Of a DNA stretch of 64,000 nt, positions 54,941 to 64,000 are shown one piece after another. The notes under the pieces are model-generated. The model saw nothing but the letters and a program-made list of their open reading frames with translations. It was not told the DNA's origin and ran no database searches. The first letter of the stretch is position 1; each line of letters opens with the position of its first letter. The position numbers were made by a program, and so were the translations under genes. Origin of the DNA: Curvularia sp. ZM96 (lineage: Eukaryota; Ascomycota; Dothideomycetes; Pleosporales; Pleosporaceae); the NCBI GenBank assembly GCA_022457065.1, contig JAJGBQ010000003.1, positions 2,418,001-2,482,000 of the forward strand, in the 5' to 3' direction.

Positions 54941-57813
54941 TGGAACCGCCGCCGCGGAGGCCGACGGCGCCCCTCTGACCACCCCTACCTACGCGCCCCC
55001 CATTAGCCACCCTACCAATACCCCAGTCTTCCAATATGCCGTTCGCCGCGCCCACCTCGTCCCGTAGCCCGACGAGCAGCCCGCGCGCTGACAGTACGTG
55101 ACCTGCTGCATAGCCTCTAGGTCTTCACTGGCTCTGCCTGCTTTCGGAACATTGCGCAGTCGACCGCCGTGTCGGGTCCTGGTGTGCGGTGTGTCTATGG
55201 GTGCTATGTGTGTGTGTGTGTGCGTATGAGTGTGTGAGTGCTGGGGAGCGGATGCTGGAATTTACCAGTCTGCATCATGGCGCTATGCGATGCTCTAACC
55301 CAAATGTCGAGGCAAATGCAACACCACCTGCGCTTCGCCCGCCGGCTGAGCGCGCCTGTGTGTGTGCGTGTGTGTGTATCAGTGTGGCAGGTATTTCGTC
55401 GTTGGCTTCAGTCACCTCAGGCGGCTCCCTCGAGGCCAAGTAGGGCCGCCTCACTCCCTCTCTGTGACAGGTGGTGGTGTCGAGCCTAATGCTCCTCTTG
55501 TTCCCTAGTACCCTCATTCACTCTCGACCCGCGGGATGACCTGTCGTTTGCCAGCGGCTGTCGGCCCGTGGCGCTTCTAGCTACGTCTGGACTTGGCCCC
55601 CTCCACCATCTGCCGCTCACTGGACGCCGCTTGTGATGGATGGTCCAATCCAGCAGAGCCATGGCCAGAGCAAACTCTGGTCATCTGTCTGCTCCGTGGG
55701 TTATGCTGAGCGGCTGGTCCAGAGATGAAACACCAACGACCCGACAGTCCGGTCCTTCACATGTTGTGTCGAGTCGGGCCCCGATCGGAGCATGCTGTCG
55801 TATTCAATGTTCCTGCATCGCTGCACGGGACGGTGATGTCTTTGCTGGCCGAGCCAATTGATGGGCCTGCGTTGGTGGGTCAGAAAGTAAAAGCCTGTCT
55901 TGACCGTGCAGGGAATGCTAAGCCCAGCGTGGATCAGAAATCTATTCGAGCGCCCGTGGTTCTGGCCTTGACCGTACAGGATCTCTTCCTGACCTCGGAG
56001 ATATTCAGCCCCTGCTTCGGGAAAGGCTGGTTGCTGCAGTTTGCAAAGGTTACCGTGGTGCTAGAAAACGGCTACAGTCTGTCTGAGCGATACGGATGAT
56101 CTGCGTTGGGGCTGAATCTGGATCCGGCACGCCCTCCCCATCATGCATGCCTCGAGGCTATACTCACTTGGCAGGCACTTCTTCTTTGAGCCAACAGCTC
56201 CGTCATGTCCCTAGTCTGCGTCTACCCCATATCGAGCTGTAGCGTTGTCTGCCTGTCAACAGTACTTTTACTGCCCGCTCTTATTCGACAGCTCTTTGTA
56301 TCCTCTGATATGCCCTCTTCCTACTCTATGTTGATCGTCACTACTCACTTCCCCGGACCCACTCTTTTCAGCAATCTTCTCCAGATCATTATCTTGACAC
56401 CGGGAACCGGTACCCTACCAGCCTCACACATCACGGGGCTCTCCACCCTGGTGAGCCTGTGCAACATCCTGAAAGCAAGAGATCAATCTCTCAATACAGA
56501 GCACAGGGCATATATGCTTCCATCCTTACACCGTACAAACCACACGTATACTGAGCCCAGGCCCGCATCTACTCTTACCTGACCGCGACATTTTGCCCTT
56601 GTTTGCCAAACTCAAAACTCGACAACCTCAACTTTGGCCCAGGTGCAGACGACCATCGCCGTGGTTCTGGTTGTGTACACACAAATTTCACCCTCGCTCA
56701 GACGACAAGGACGATATTCCTAGCGGGAGTAGCCACGATTGAATATCAGACGACGCCACATAATCTCTTTTGGAAACCGGCTGCATAACTTGGTAAGTTT
56801 GAAACTTTGTGGCCGACATTGCCAGACTGACCGTCTGCAGCATACCATACCAGAAAGAAACCCACACCACCTTTCGAGTCAATTAAAAGCTCTTTGCACC
56901 CAACGGCGGGGCTGTTGATCCTTGCTTGTCTGTGCTCTGGATTCGAGATCCCGGATCTTTGGAGAGGGCGGGAAGAAGCAAAGCGCACCTGTGGGTCTTT
57001 CACGCTGCGGAGGCGAGCCGTTTGACTCCCAGGGTTTAAGGTGTCGCGCAGCCGCTGACAGTGACATCAACACACAGACACGCACACTGCATTTGCACGG
57101 TCCTCGATACGAACGCTGTCAGTCCGTCTTTTTTTAAACCCCCCCTGCTGCCGTGGCAAGTGCATTGACAAGACGCAGCTTCGAGACGGACGGACATAGG
57201 CGCTGCAGCATCGGTGTAGTCGAGTCGAGCAGGCGCGTACGTCATCCAGAACATCCGAAGTGCAGGTGAGAAAGAACGCCTTACGAAAACTGCTACTAAA
57301 CCACTGCACTGTTTCTCTTCTCTTTCACTAGGCTGGGCATCAGCCTACACGGAACCTAAAACCAGCCCCCCAGCAAAGCGCAGCGGCAGCTAATTGAGGA
57401 TCCCTCCCATCCTTGCGCCGGCTAAACCAGAGAGATTGTCTGAAGCGAACCAACAGCAGGCCTAGACGAGCTGGACCATCTTCACCACCATCCCGTTTCA
57501 GAAACCCTTCTCGCAGCTGCCCCCGGCGCCCCTAAACCTACCATCCCAACTGCTAGGCAGGCCGCTGACTCGCTTGGCTGATCCGCAGCCTGGATTACGG
57601 TGTGAAGCAGTTCGGCCATAGTGGACATCTGTCAGCAGCAGCGAATCCTTTCGCCACTGCCGGCGCCATTGAATTCGACCCAGACTGTCGGGTTCGCAGT
57701 GCAGAATTTGAGGGCGGCCTTAGATTGAGTGGCTCGCAAGGACCGCTGCCTTTCCACCGGCGCTCCTCGGTATCGGACCATAGCAGAGCGGCGGTGCGTC
57801 GATTGCTCCTGCC
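54941..57813 (+). other. Presumed long 5' leader / upstream region of the XprG/VIB-1-like gene
   Basis: About 2.9 kb before the start codon I chose. It holds a possible alternative first coding exon at 55036-55093 (starting MPFAAPTSSRSPTSSPRAD, GTACGT donor), a 124-codon plus-strand frame at 55725-56099 with no recognised domain, and a protein-like frame ending at 57817. Long leaders with introns and upstream ORFs are common in regulators of this kind. No separate gene is supported. Confidence 0.4.
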
Positions 57814-57817
57814 ATGA
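57592..57817 (+). other. Protein-like upstream frame overlapping the XprG/VIB-1 start codon
   Basis: The frame opens after a possible acceptor (CCGCAG at 57586-57591) and reads KQFGHSGHLSAAANPFATAG, FDPDCRVRSAEFEGGLRLSG, QGPLPFHRRSSVSDHSRAA before ending at TGA 57815-57817. That TGA overlaps the ATG at 57814 (ATGA). The frame has no ATG of its own, so it needs an upstream exon. The texture is that of coding sequence. Confidence 0.35.
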
Positions 57818-60712
57818 TGAATCAAGGTAAGTCAGACTTCCATCTATTTACAACTCACTTTTACCATGTCCCAAAAAAAAAGTATTGAAACAAGAGAACT
57901 CCCGCCAACCCATTAACTCGTAAATGCATCACCCCATCCCTTTTCCTTGATTGTCTACTCTAAGCGCTGCACTCTCAGCCTTTTCTCCGCACTCCTCTCT
58001 CTCTACGTCCCAACATTCCTGCGTCCACTTTTATATTACACCACAACGCGTCCTGTGCATAACCTCTGCTCTCTCCTTCCCACCATTCTGCCTTCTTCCA
58101 GCACCCTGGGGATTCGGAGTTTTTTTTTTCCTGTACCCATTGTCTGCTTTGTACCCGCTTGATCTGCCACCTGGTCGTTGTGCCGCGTGTGTGCGACGGC
58201 GTCCTACACGTGCTTCCATCAACGCTCCAGTGCGCACCAGTCCACGCTGTCTGTCGTTGTCCCACGTCTTGTTCAACAAGTATACTGTTCTGGCAGAGAT
58301 CGATTGGCTGACGTGCAGGATAAGCAGTGCTGCAACCACCGCTGCCACTGACATCGGAAAACCCATTCCCTTCGGAGCAGGAATGCATCGATCATATCGG
58401 CGCGCATGCACACCATAACTCGTTCGCAAGCGTACCCGATCCGCTCAGGCGCGACGCGGTCCTAACACACACTGGGCCCGGTATCCACCAGGGCTCGATT
58501 GCAGGCTGCTACGGTACACATCGTCCCGACAGTGCGTAAGTATTTGATCTCTCATTGGCTCCTTTCTTCCCGTTTGGCATGGCAGGCTCGGTGGTATTGC
58601 CTAGCCCTGTGGCCCCCAAGCCTGCATCCCTCGACGCCTCTCTCGCCCGCGGCAGCCCAAGGCTAGCCTTCCCCTATGCCGAAACAAACACGTCGTCGTC
58701 AATGGCCTTGATCATACTCGCTGTCGCACACGTATCAGATGCATGGCATAATCGGTCTTCCCAACTGGCCGGTCTGTCGTATTGATCACACGACAAGCCT
58801 AGCGGTAATACCATACTGCCCCTGGCCTGCTTGACGACTTATACCGTGCCACCCTACCTTTTGGTTACACATAATTATCGTTGGCATCACTCTAGCCGAA
58901 CGCTTGGTCTCGCGAATTAGACTGACTTGTGCTTGTAGCTATCAGCCCAGTGCGGCTCTCTCTGATTCAGGGTCTGCATCCATATCTACTTCGCCTGGCT
59001 CAAACGCTTCGTCGGCACTAGCCTACTCGTACGCAAACTTTCCATCAGCGGGGCCAACAACCTATCATAGCCACTATCCCTTAGCATTCTACGGCGACAT
59101 GTCCTCGACTCGACGACTGTGAGTACTCCGAGACTGCCCACTTGCTTTGTTTGCGTGTGTGTAGAACCCGACGCGTATGCATGACCGCTGACTACTACCT
59201 GATAGAAATGATGCATCGTCGACACATATGTTACCTACAGCGAGATCACCAGGTCTAGGCCACTCTGTGTCACCGTCCATGGGTCCGTCCGCTAGAGACA
59301 ATTATACGACCGGGACATCTGCCATGCATAGATATTCACACACTCTGTCCCCTCGCTCCGATCTGTCTCGCTACAACTCCCAGCCCGACACACCTAGGAG
59401 CGTTCTTCCGACTACCATGCCGTTGGCTACTTACAACAATGGCTACCATCCGGGTGCCTATGGACCGCCCGCTGGCTCGCCCGAATCACCACCCTTCAAC
59501 GCACAAGAAACCTGGGGCACTATCACCTGCGAAGGCACAACAGTGACACCAACTCTGGATGCCAAGGTCGAGAAGGGCTTCTTCTATTCGGGCGACCATG
59601 TATGGACCTGTTATCGCCGAAACTACTTTTCTGTCAATGTGTCGTATCAACTCTCACCTTGGATTCCCAACGCACGCCTTTACCTCGATCAGAACAACGG
59701 CAAACAACAAGAACAAATACAGTCCATGGCTGTATCTCTTGCGGCTGCTGTAGACGGGGCGTCTGGAAAGACCATCGAACTTATCCAGCACACTCCCAAG
59801 CGTGACAAAGGGCCCCAACTTGCCATGAAAAAAGAGCTGCTAGCACCAACACCACCAGGGAAGAGTCATGAGCACGGCGCTTATGCGCTACACAGCTTTC
59901 CTCAGTCATCAGCCGTAGCGGGCCCTCAGCTCCCTCTCCAGAACGAAAACGACTCGTCGCAACAATTCTCTCCTGCGAGCCATGCAAACAGCAACTACCA
60001 GCACTCGTTCGAACGCATCCAGTTCAAATCCGCAACGGCCAACAATGGCAAGCGTCGAGCGCAACAGCAATATTACCATTTGATTGTTGAACTATGGGCA
60101 AATGTGCAGAATCCGCGCGACGAAGGGCCCCGGTGGGTCAAGATTGCTGCTCGTCTGTCCCATCCAGTCGTTGTCCGTGGACGATCACCCAGTCACTACC
60201 AGAACGAAGGCCCACACAATGCTAGCACATCGAGAGGTGCACCTGGCTCGGGCTTGGGAGGTGGCGGCCATCATGGGCTGGGATCGCACAGCCGGACATC
60301 GTACTCAGGCTACAGCAACGGCATGTCTGCTAACGGTGCAACTGGTCTGAGTGGAAGCATGTATCGAGGCAACACATACTCACTGGACCCGAGCCCGGTG
60401 GGTAGCCATTCCATCAGCTCAGCAAGCTCGATGAGTGGGGGTGCTATTCAAGGAATTGTCGGTGATTCTCAAATGGTTGAGGACAATGACACCAAGATGA
60501 TGGACGCGCCACAAGACTACTCATACTACCCTGCCTCCATCTACGAAGGGAGCATGCCCACCAAGATGGAAAACCCGCTACCGTCTCCAGCGGACCGCAG
60601 AGTCAAGGAGGAATATCCAGCTTCTGGGTGGCAGGGCGGGGTGTGCGGGCGGTTCCAAGGCATGGAAAGCAGCCGTGGTTACTACCCGGACGTCCAAGCA
60701 CACACGTATTGA
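57814..60712 (+). CDS. xprG: NDT80/PhoG-family regulator, XprG/VIB-1-like
   Basis: Transcription factor controlling extracellular proteases, starvation response and heterokaryon incompatibility in Aspergillus and Neurospora. Four-exon model: 57814-57826 (13 nt, MMNQ plus one base), 58328-58535, 58939-59118 and 59206-60712; 635 aa. The N-terminal part is Ser/Pro-rich (QPPLPLTSENPFPSEQECID, RPDSAYQPSAALSDSGSASI). The NDT80/PhoG DNA-binding domain spans about residues 238-461, with ETWGTITCEGTTV, KGFFYSGDHVWTCYRRNYFS, SFERIQFKSATANNGKRRAQ and YYHLIVELWANVQ. The tail is Gly/Ser-rich and ends in a conserved-looking GRFQGMESSRGYYPD. The domain and last two exons are firm. The 501- and 403-nt introns and the tiny first exon rest on splice signals and frame; an alternative first exon at 55036-55093 has the same phase. 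Confidence 0.85.
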
Positions 60713-61937
60713 GAGGGCGAGAGGCTCTCATAACTAAAATGGAACAAACCTTTCGGTTCTACGGCGGCTTTGTTGTTATTCTTTACCGCGAGACGATTCG
60801 CTTGGCCACGACGAGCCCAATGAAGCCTCCTCCTGTCTCCCTGCACCTGGACCGTGTTGGGGACGAACGATGCACGGACTGATGCCATGCGCTGGGCGTA
60901 TTGCATTACACACAGCAGAGAACCTATTGTTTGACCACACATAGGGGTGCTGGAGGTGGTGAAACGGTTGGGGTATTACTGCATTTGGAATGTCGATCCC
61001 CTACAGTCTTTGTGGTGGTACTGCCACCGACCACGCATGGCGGTTACAGCCACCATCGGTGTGTGTCGTTGGCTCATTTTTTCCTTTTCTTTCTTTCACA
61101 TGACATTGTTCACTCTGTGCTGCACCATGTAGCGAGACTGACGTCGTCATGGCACATATGGTTGACACGAAGCACAATTTGGTTTTTTTTTCACGGCGTT
61201 TTGTTTTCTCGAAGCAGCTATCCGCGGGCTTGTTTTTACCAGTCTACGATGGTTGGATGAACGGTACGAAAGAGGAGTGCAGAATGGTATCTGACAAGAT
61301 GGGACGGCGTTAGGACGCTCACGGCTGGGTATGCATGGTGCAAGGCGCATGGATGGAGTCAAAAAGCATCTGGTCGAGCCCCTCTTCCCCCCTTTTACGC
61401 CGTCTCTGGCTGGCATGTGCCATGGTCAGGGTCACATCAACGGCAGTCCACGTTTATAAGAGGAAGGGGCCACAATGACGACGCATTTTTTCAAGACTGG
61501 ACGTCGAGAGCAGGGGCGATTGCGTGTGGGGACAGACGGAGAGATGGATGGTGAGCGGGAAGGGTGGAGATGGCGGTCCTTTGTGTGTGTATGATTATAT
61601 AGTGCCCGAAAAGCTAGTGCTAGTTAGTATGCGAATGCAGGCGGCCCCTGTTGTCATTGTTTTAGCAGCCGGCGCGGTTTTTGCTTGTTTGTGAAATAAT
61701 GTTCCGGGCCAAGCGTGAGGTTGCTGGAGGCTCGTGCGATCCGTCTCTAGCGTGGATCTTTCCGCCTTCCGCCCGCCAGCGCCGCCCTCGCGCCGCCCAG
61801 GGATCGACGGCGACGGCCAAAACTTTTGACGGACGACACCCTGTCACGTCATCGCATCCTCGCTCGCGTTTCCTCGCGTTTCCCTGCACCACACCCATCA
61901 CCTGCTCTGCCGAGCACCGCCTACACCATCTGCCACA
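60713..61937. other. Intergenic region between XprG-like and SRP receptor beta genes
   Basis: The 3' flank of the regulator and promoter of the next gene, both on plus. The last 150 bases are C/CT-rich. No gene supported. Confidence 0.5.
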
Positions 61938-62877
61938 ATGGCTTGGTACGATCAGGACAGCTGGCTCACAGCTGCCTTCTCCCCCAACCCGACAACCATC
62001 CTCGTCACCCTCTTGGTTGCCATCCTTCTCCCCATCCTACTGCATTCCTTTCTCTACAGGAAGGCGGCCGCCGCAGCCCAGCTGCCCACCGTCCTACTCG
62101 TCGGCCCGAGTGGAAGCGGAAAGACGGCTTTTGCGACTCTGGTGTGTATTATACAACCCAATGCATGCTACCCATGGCTAACCACCACCCAAGGCCGAGA
62201 GAAACGCCTCAACCCAGACACACACCTCCACCACACCCCTGACCGTCTCCGCTCTCCTCCCCAGTCCCCACGTGCCCGCGTCTTCGCACTACCGCTCCCC
62301 CGGCGACCCCGCCTACGAGCGCTCACGCAACTTCCGTCTCGTCGACACCCCTGGCCACGGCAAGCTGCGTCACCACGCCACCTCTCAGCTCTCCGACCCC
62401 AAGAACATCCGCGCCGTCATCTTCATGGTCGACGCCGCCCAGCTCGCCGATGACACAGGCCTCACCGAAGCAGCAGAGTACCTCCACGACGTGCTGCTTA
62501 CTCTGCAAAAGCGCTATACAAACGCCACGACGAGCAAAGGTCCCAAGGAAATCCCTGTCCTGGTTGCAGCGAATAAGATGGATCTTTTTACCGCGCTGCC
62601 GCCTCATCTTGTCAAGAACTCGCTGGAAAAGAGTATCACGGTGATTAGGAATAATCGGGCAAAGGCGCTGAGGGATGCGGGGGCTGCGCTGAGTGGGGGT
62701 GAGGATGAGGTGGATGAGGAGAAGGAGTGGCTTGGAGAAGGGGGAGAAGGTGCGTTTACGTTTGAGCAGATGAGTGAGTGTAGGACGAATGTGGATGTCA
62801 TTGGGGGGAATGTTGTGGGCGGCAAGGAGGGGCCGGGGGTAGAGAAGTGGTGGGGATGGATTGCGGAGCAGCTTTGA
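61938..62877 (+). CDS. Signal recognition particle receptor subunit beta
   Basis: ER-membrane GTPase that anchors the SRP receptor alpha subunit (yeast Srp102). Two exons, 61938-62141 and 62194-62877; 295 aa. A single N-terminal membrane segment lies at about 19-40 (TTILVTLLVAILLPILLHSF). The P-loop GPSGSGKT is at 56-63. A Thr-rich switch I follows (THTSTTPLTVSALLP). Switch II/G3 is DTPGHGKL at 119-126, and NKMD (195-198) is the G4 motif. A long acidic/Gly loop (SGGEDEVDEEKEWLGEGGEG) precedes the C-terminal FEQMSECRTNVDV strand and WWGWIAEQL helix. The intron is phase 0 (GTGTGT donor, CCCAAG acceptor). Confidence 0.94.
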
Positions 62878-64000
62878 GTGCCTTTTTTTGAAGTTAGATC
62901 TGGGTGGTACTTGTCTTTCTCCCGCGAATTAGAGACATCTAAGTGTTGAATATATGTGTATATACCTGCTGTTGTCGTGCTCTGATTGAATACCCTGAAA
63001 TCCAGGACTATTTGAGAATTCCTTGTCTCGTCTTTCTTTCTTCTCCCCAATTGAGTTCTAACTGTTGCACAGTACAAATAAAAAGTTACTCAAATCCAAC
63101 ATGTCCGTTGTTCTCCTGGTTCACCCCCGAACTTCTGGATTCTGTTCACATGTCGTTCACGGACTCGAGACTTGTTTTGTTGGAAGGGTCTATTTGGTCT
63201 GAAATGCACTGAGTCTCCCCACGGACTTGCTCAAGGAGAGTTGATAGATGACTTGCTCATATCTCATCTATGTGAGCAAAACGGAAAGAAAGTACATTGG
63301 AAATGAAGTAGTGAGCTTTGCAATTAATCTTTTGCTCTTAGGAATTTGAAGAGAGTTTGGAAGATAAGCCCCTGTTATGAGTACTCCTCAGAGACTGCTG
63401 CCGTAAATTTATAGCAGCAGTGCTTTAATACAAAATACACGTCTTGTTCACTCCCCGCTTCTTTGATATTTGGGGGGACTTGAAAAATGAGTAGTGCGAT
63501 TTAAAACCAGCAACTACGTTAAGATGAGTGGAAGAATGATAACGAGACGTTTCCATATCTTTCCATTTGCATTTGCTCATATTGTGCTGCCGCTGAGTAT
63601 ATGCTGTGCCATGCTGGCCGAGTGTATAACGTAGTTCCGTTTGCTTTTATGCAGGACTCTCACACTTCTACACTCTTCTTCTCCGCACATGACCCTCCGT
63701 TTGACTCTTCTATTGTTTGCATCGTCCCCACTTTAAATTATCTTTCGTTTGATTCTTCTACGCCTTGACCATTCTTTCTGCTTCTACACGCGCGCGCCAT
63801 GACACGTGCTGCTCCCGCTTGGCGCCTGTCTCCCACTGTATAGATATTGCCTCCTCCTCCTCCAACCTTTCCTTCTCCCACAAAACTTCAAGGGCTGCCG
63901 CCTCAGCTTTTAACTTCTACCTCTTTCCCGTTCATCTCTTCTCTTATATGAAAGCCCTGGCTGGGCTTGAAAAAGACTCCTTCTCCCCCTTGCTTGCAGT
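62878..64000. other. Right-end intergenic region
   Basis: The 3' flank of the SRP receptor gene, then AT-rich sequence. From about 63,640 there is a strongly pyrimidine-rich stretch on plus (repeated TTTGACTCTTCT-like words), which looks like the promoter of a plus-strand gene beyond the window. No gene supported inside. Confidence 0.5.

Noticed and set aside
55725..56099. A 124-codon plus-strand frame within the presumed XprG/VIB-1 leader.
   Set aside because: The texture is partly protein-like, but it has no domain, no splice partner that I can justify, and lies in a region with many short frames.

Overview
This window is eukaryotic nuclear DNA from a filamentous ascomycete, most likely a Dothideomycete of the Pleosporales type (inference). 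The protein-coding genes have short GT-AG introns of about 50-130 nt with CTGAC/CTAAC-like branch points. The gene set is typical of Pezizomycotina: Bem1/Scd2, FarA/CTF1, XprG/VIB-1, the fungal 29.9 kDa complex I subunit and CCR4-NOT subunit NOT2. I saw no tRNA, rRNA, CRISPR array, intact transposon or operon.

Layout. 0-5 kb: a polarity scaffold (SH3-SH3-PX-PB1) and a conserved fungal membrane protein. 5-11 kb: an AT-richer, gene-poor stretch holding one seven-exon, bacterial-like subtilisin with no signal peptide. 12-15 kb: two divergently transcribed paralogous secreted proteins of an unrecognised family. 15-22 kb: an unknown Ser/Pro-rich protein, then a 980-aa transcription factor that joins two zinc fingers, a long polyglutamine tract and a fungal-specific regulatory domain. 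22-26.5 kb: a long GC-rich stretch with no gene I trust. 26.5-48 kb: a dense housekeeping block with a small mitochondrial-like protein, complex I subunit, transmembrane disulfide isomerase, Ych1-like phosphatase, RpiB-like isomerase, a small unknown, an LTA4H-type aminopeptidase, a LysM protein, an AT-hook-like nuclear protein, a Nudix hydrolase, the fatty-acid/cutinase regulator FarA/CTF1 and NOT2. 48-57.8 kb: a kinase-like gene broken by one stop codon, relic ORFs, microsatellites and the apparent long leader of the next gene. 57.8-62.9 kb: XprG/VIB-1 and the SRP receptor beta subunit.

The genes do not form one pathway, but themes recur. Two regulators of extracellular nutrient use (FarA/CTF1 and XprG/VIB-1) are about 13 kb apart. 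Secretory-pathway genes (SRP receptor beta, transmembrane PDI, the paired secreted proteins) and mitochondrial functions are also present. All splice models were built by hand from reading frame, splice signals and family similarity; no alignment or expression data were available. The items most worth a second look are the divergent secreted-paralog pair, the kinase-like gene with a single TAA, the 17-nt micro-exon inside the FarA/CTF1 zinc cluster, and the two phase-compatible first exons of XprG/VIB-1.
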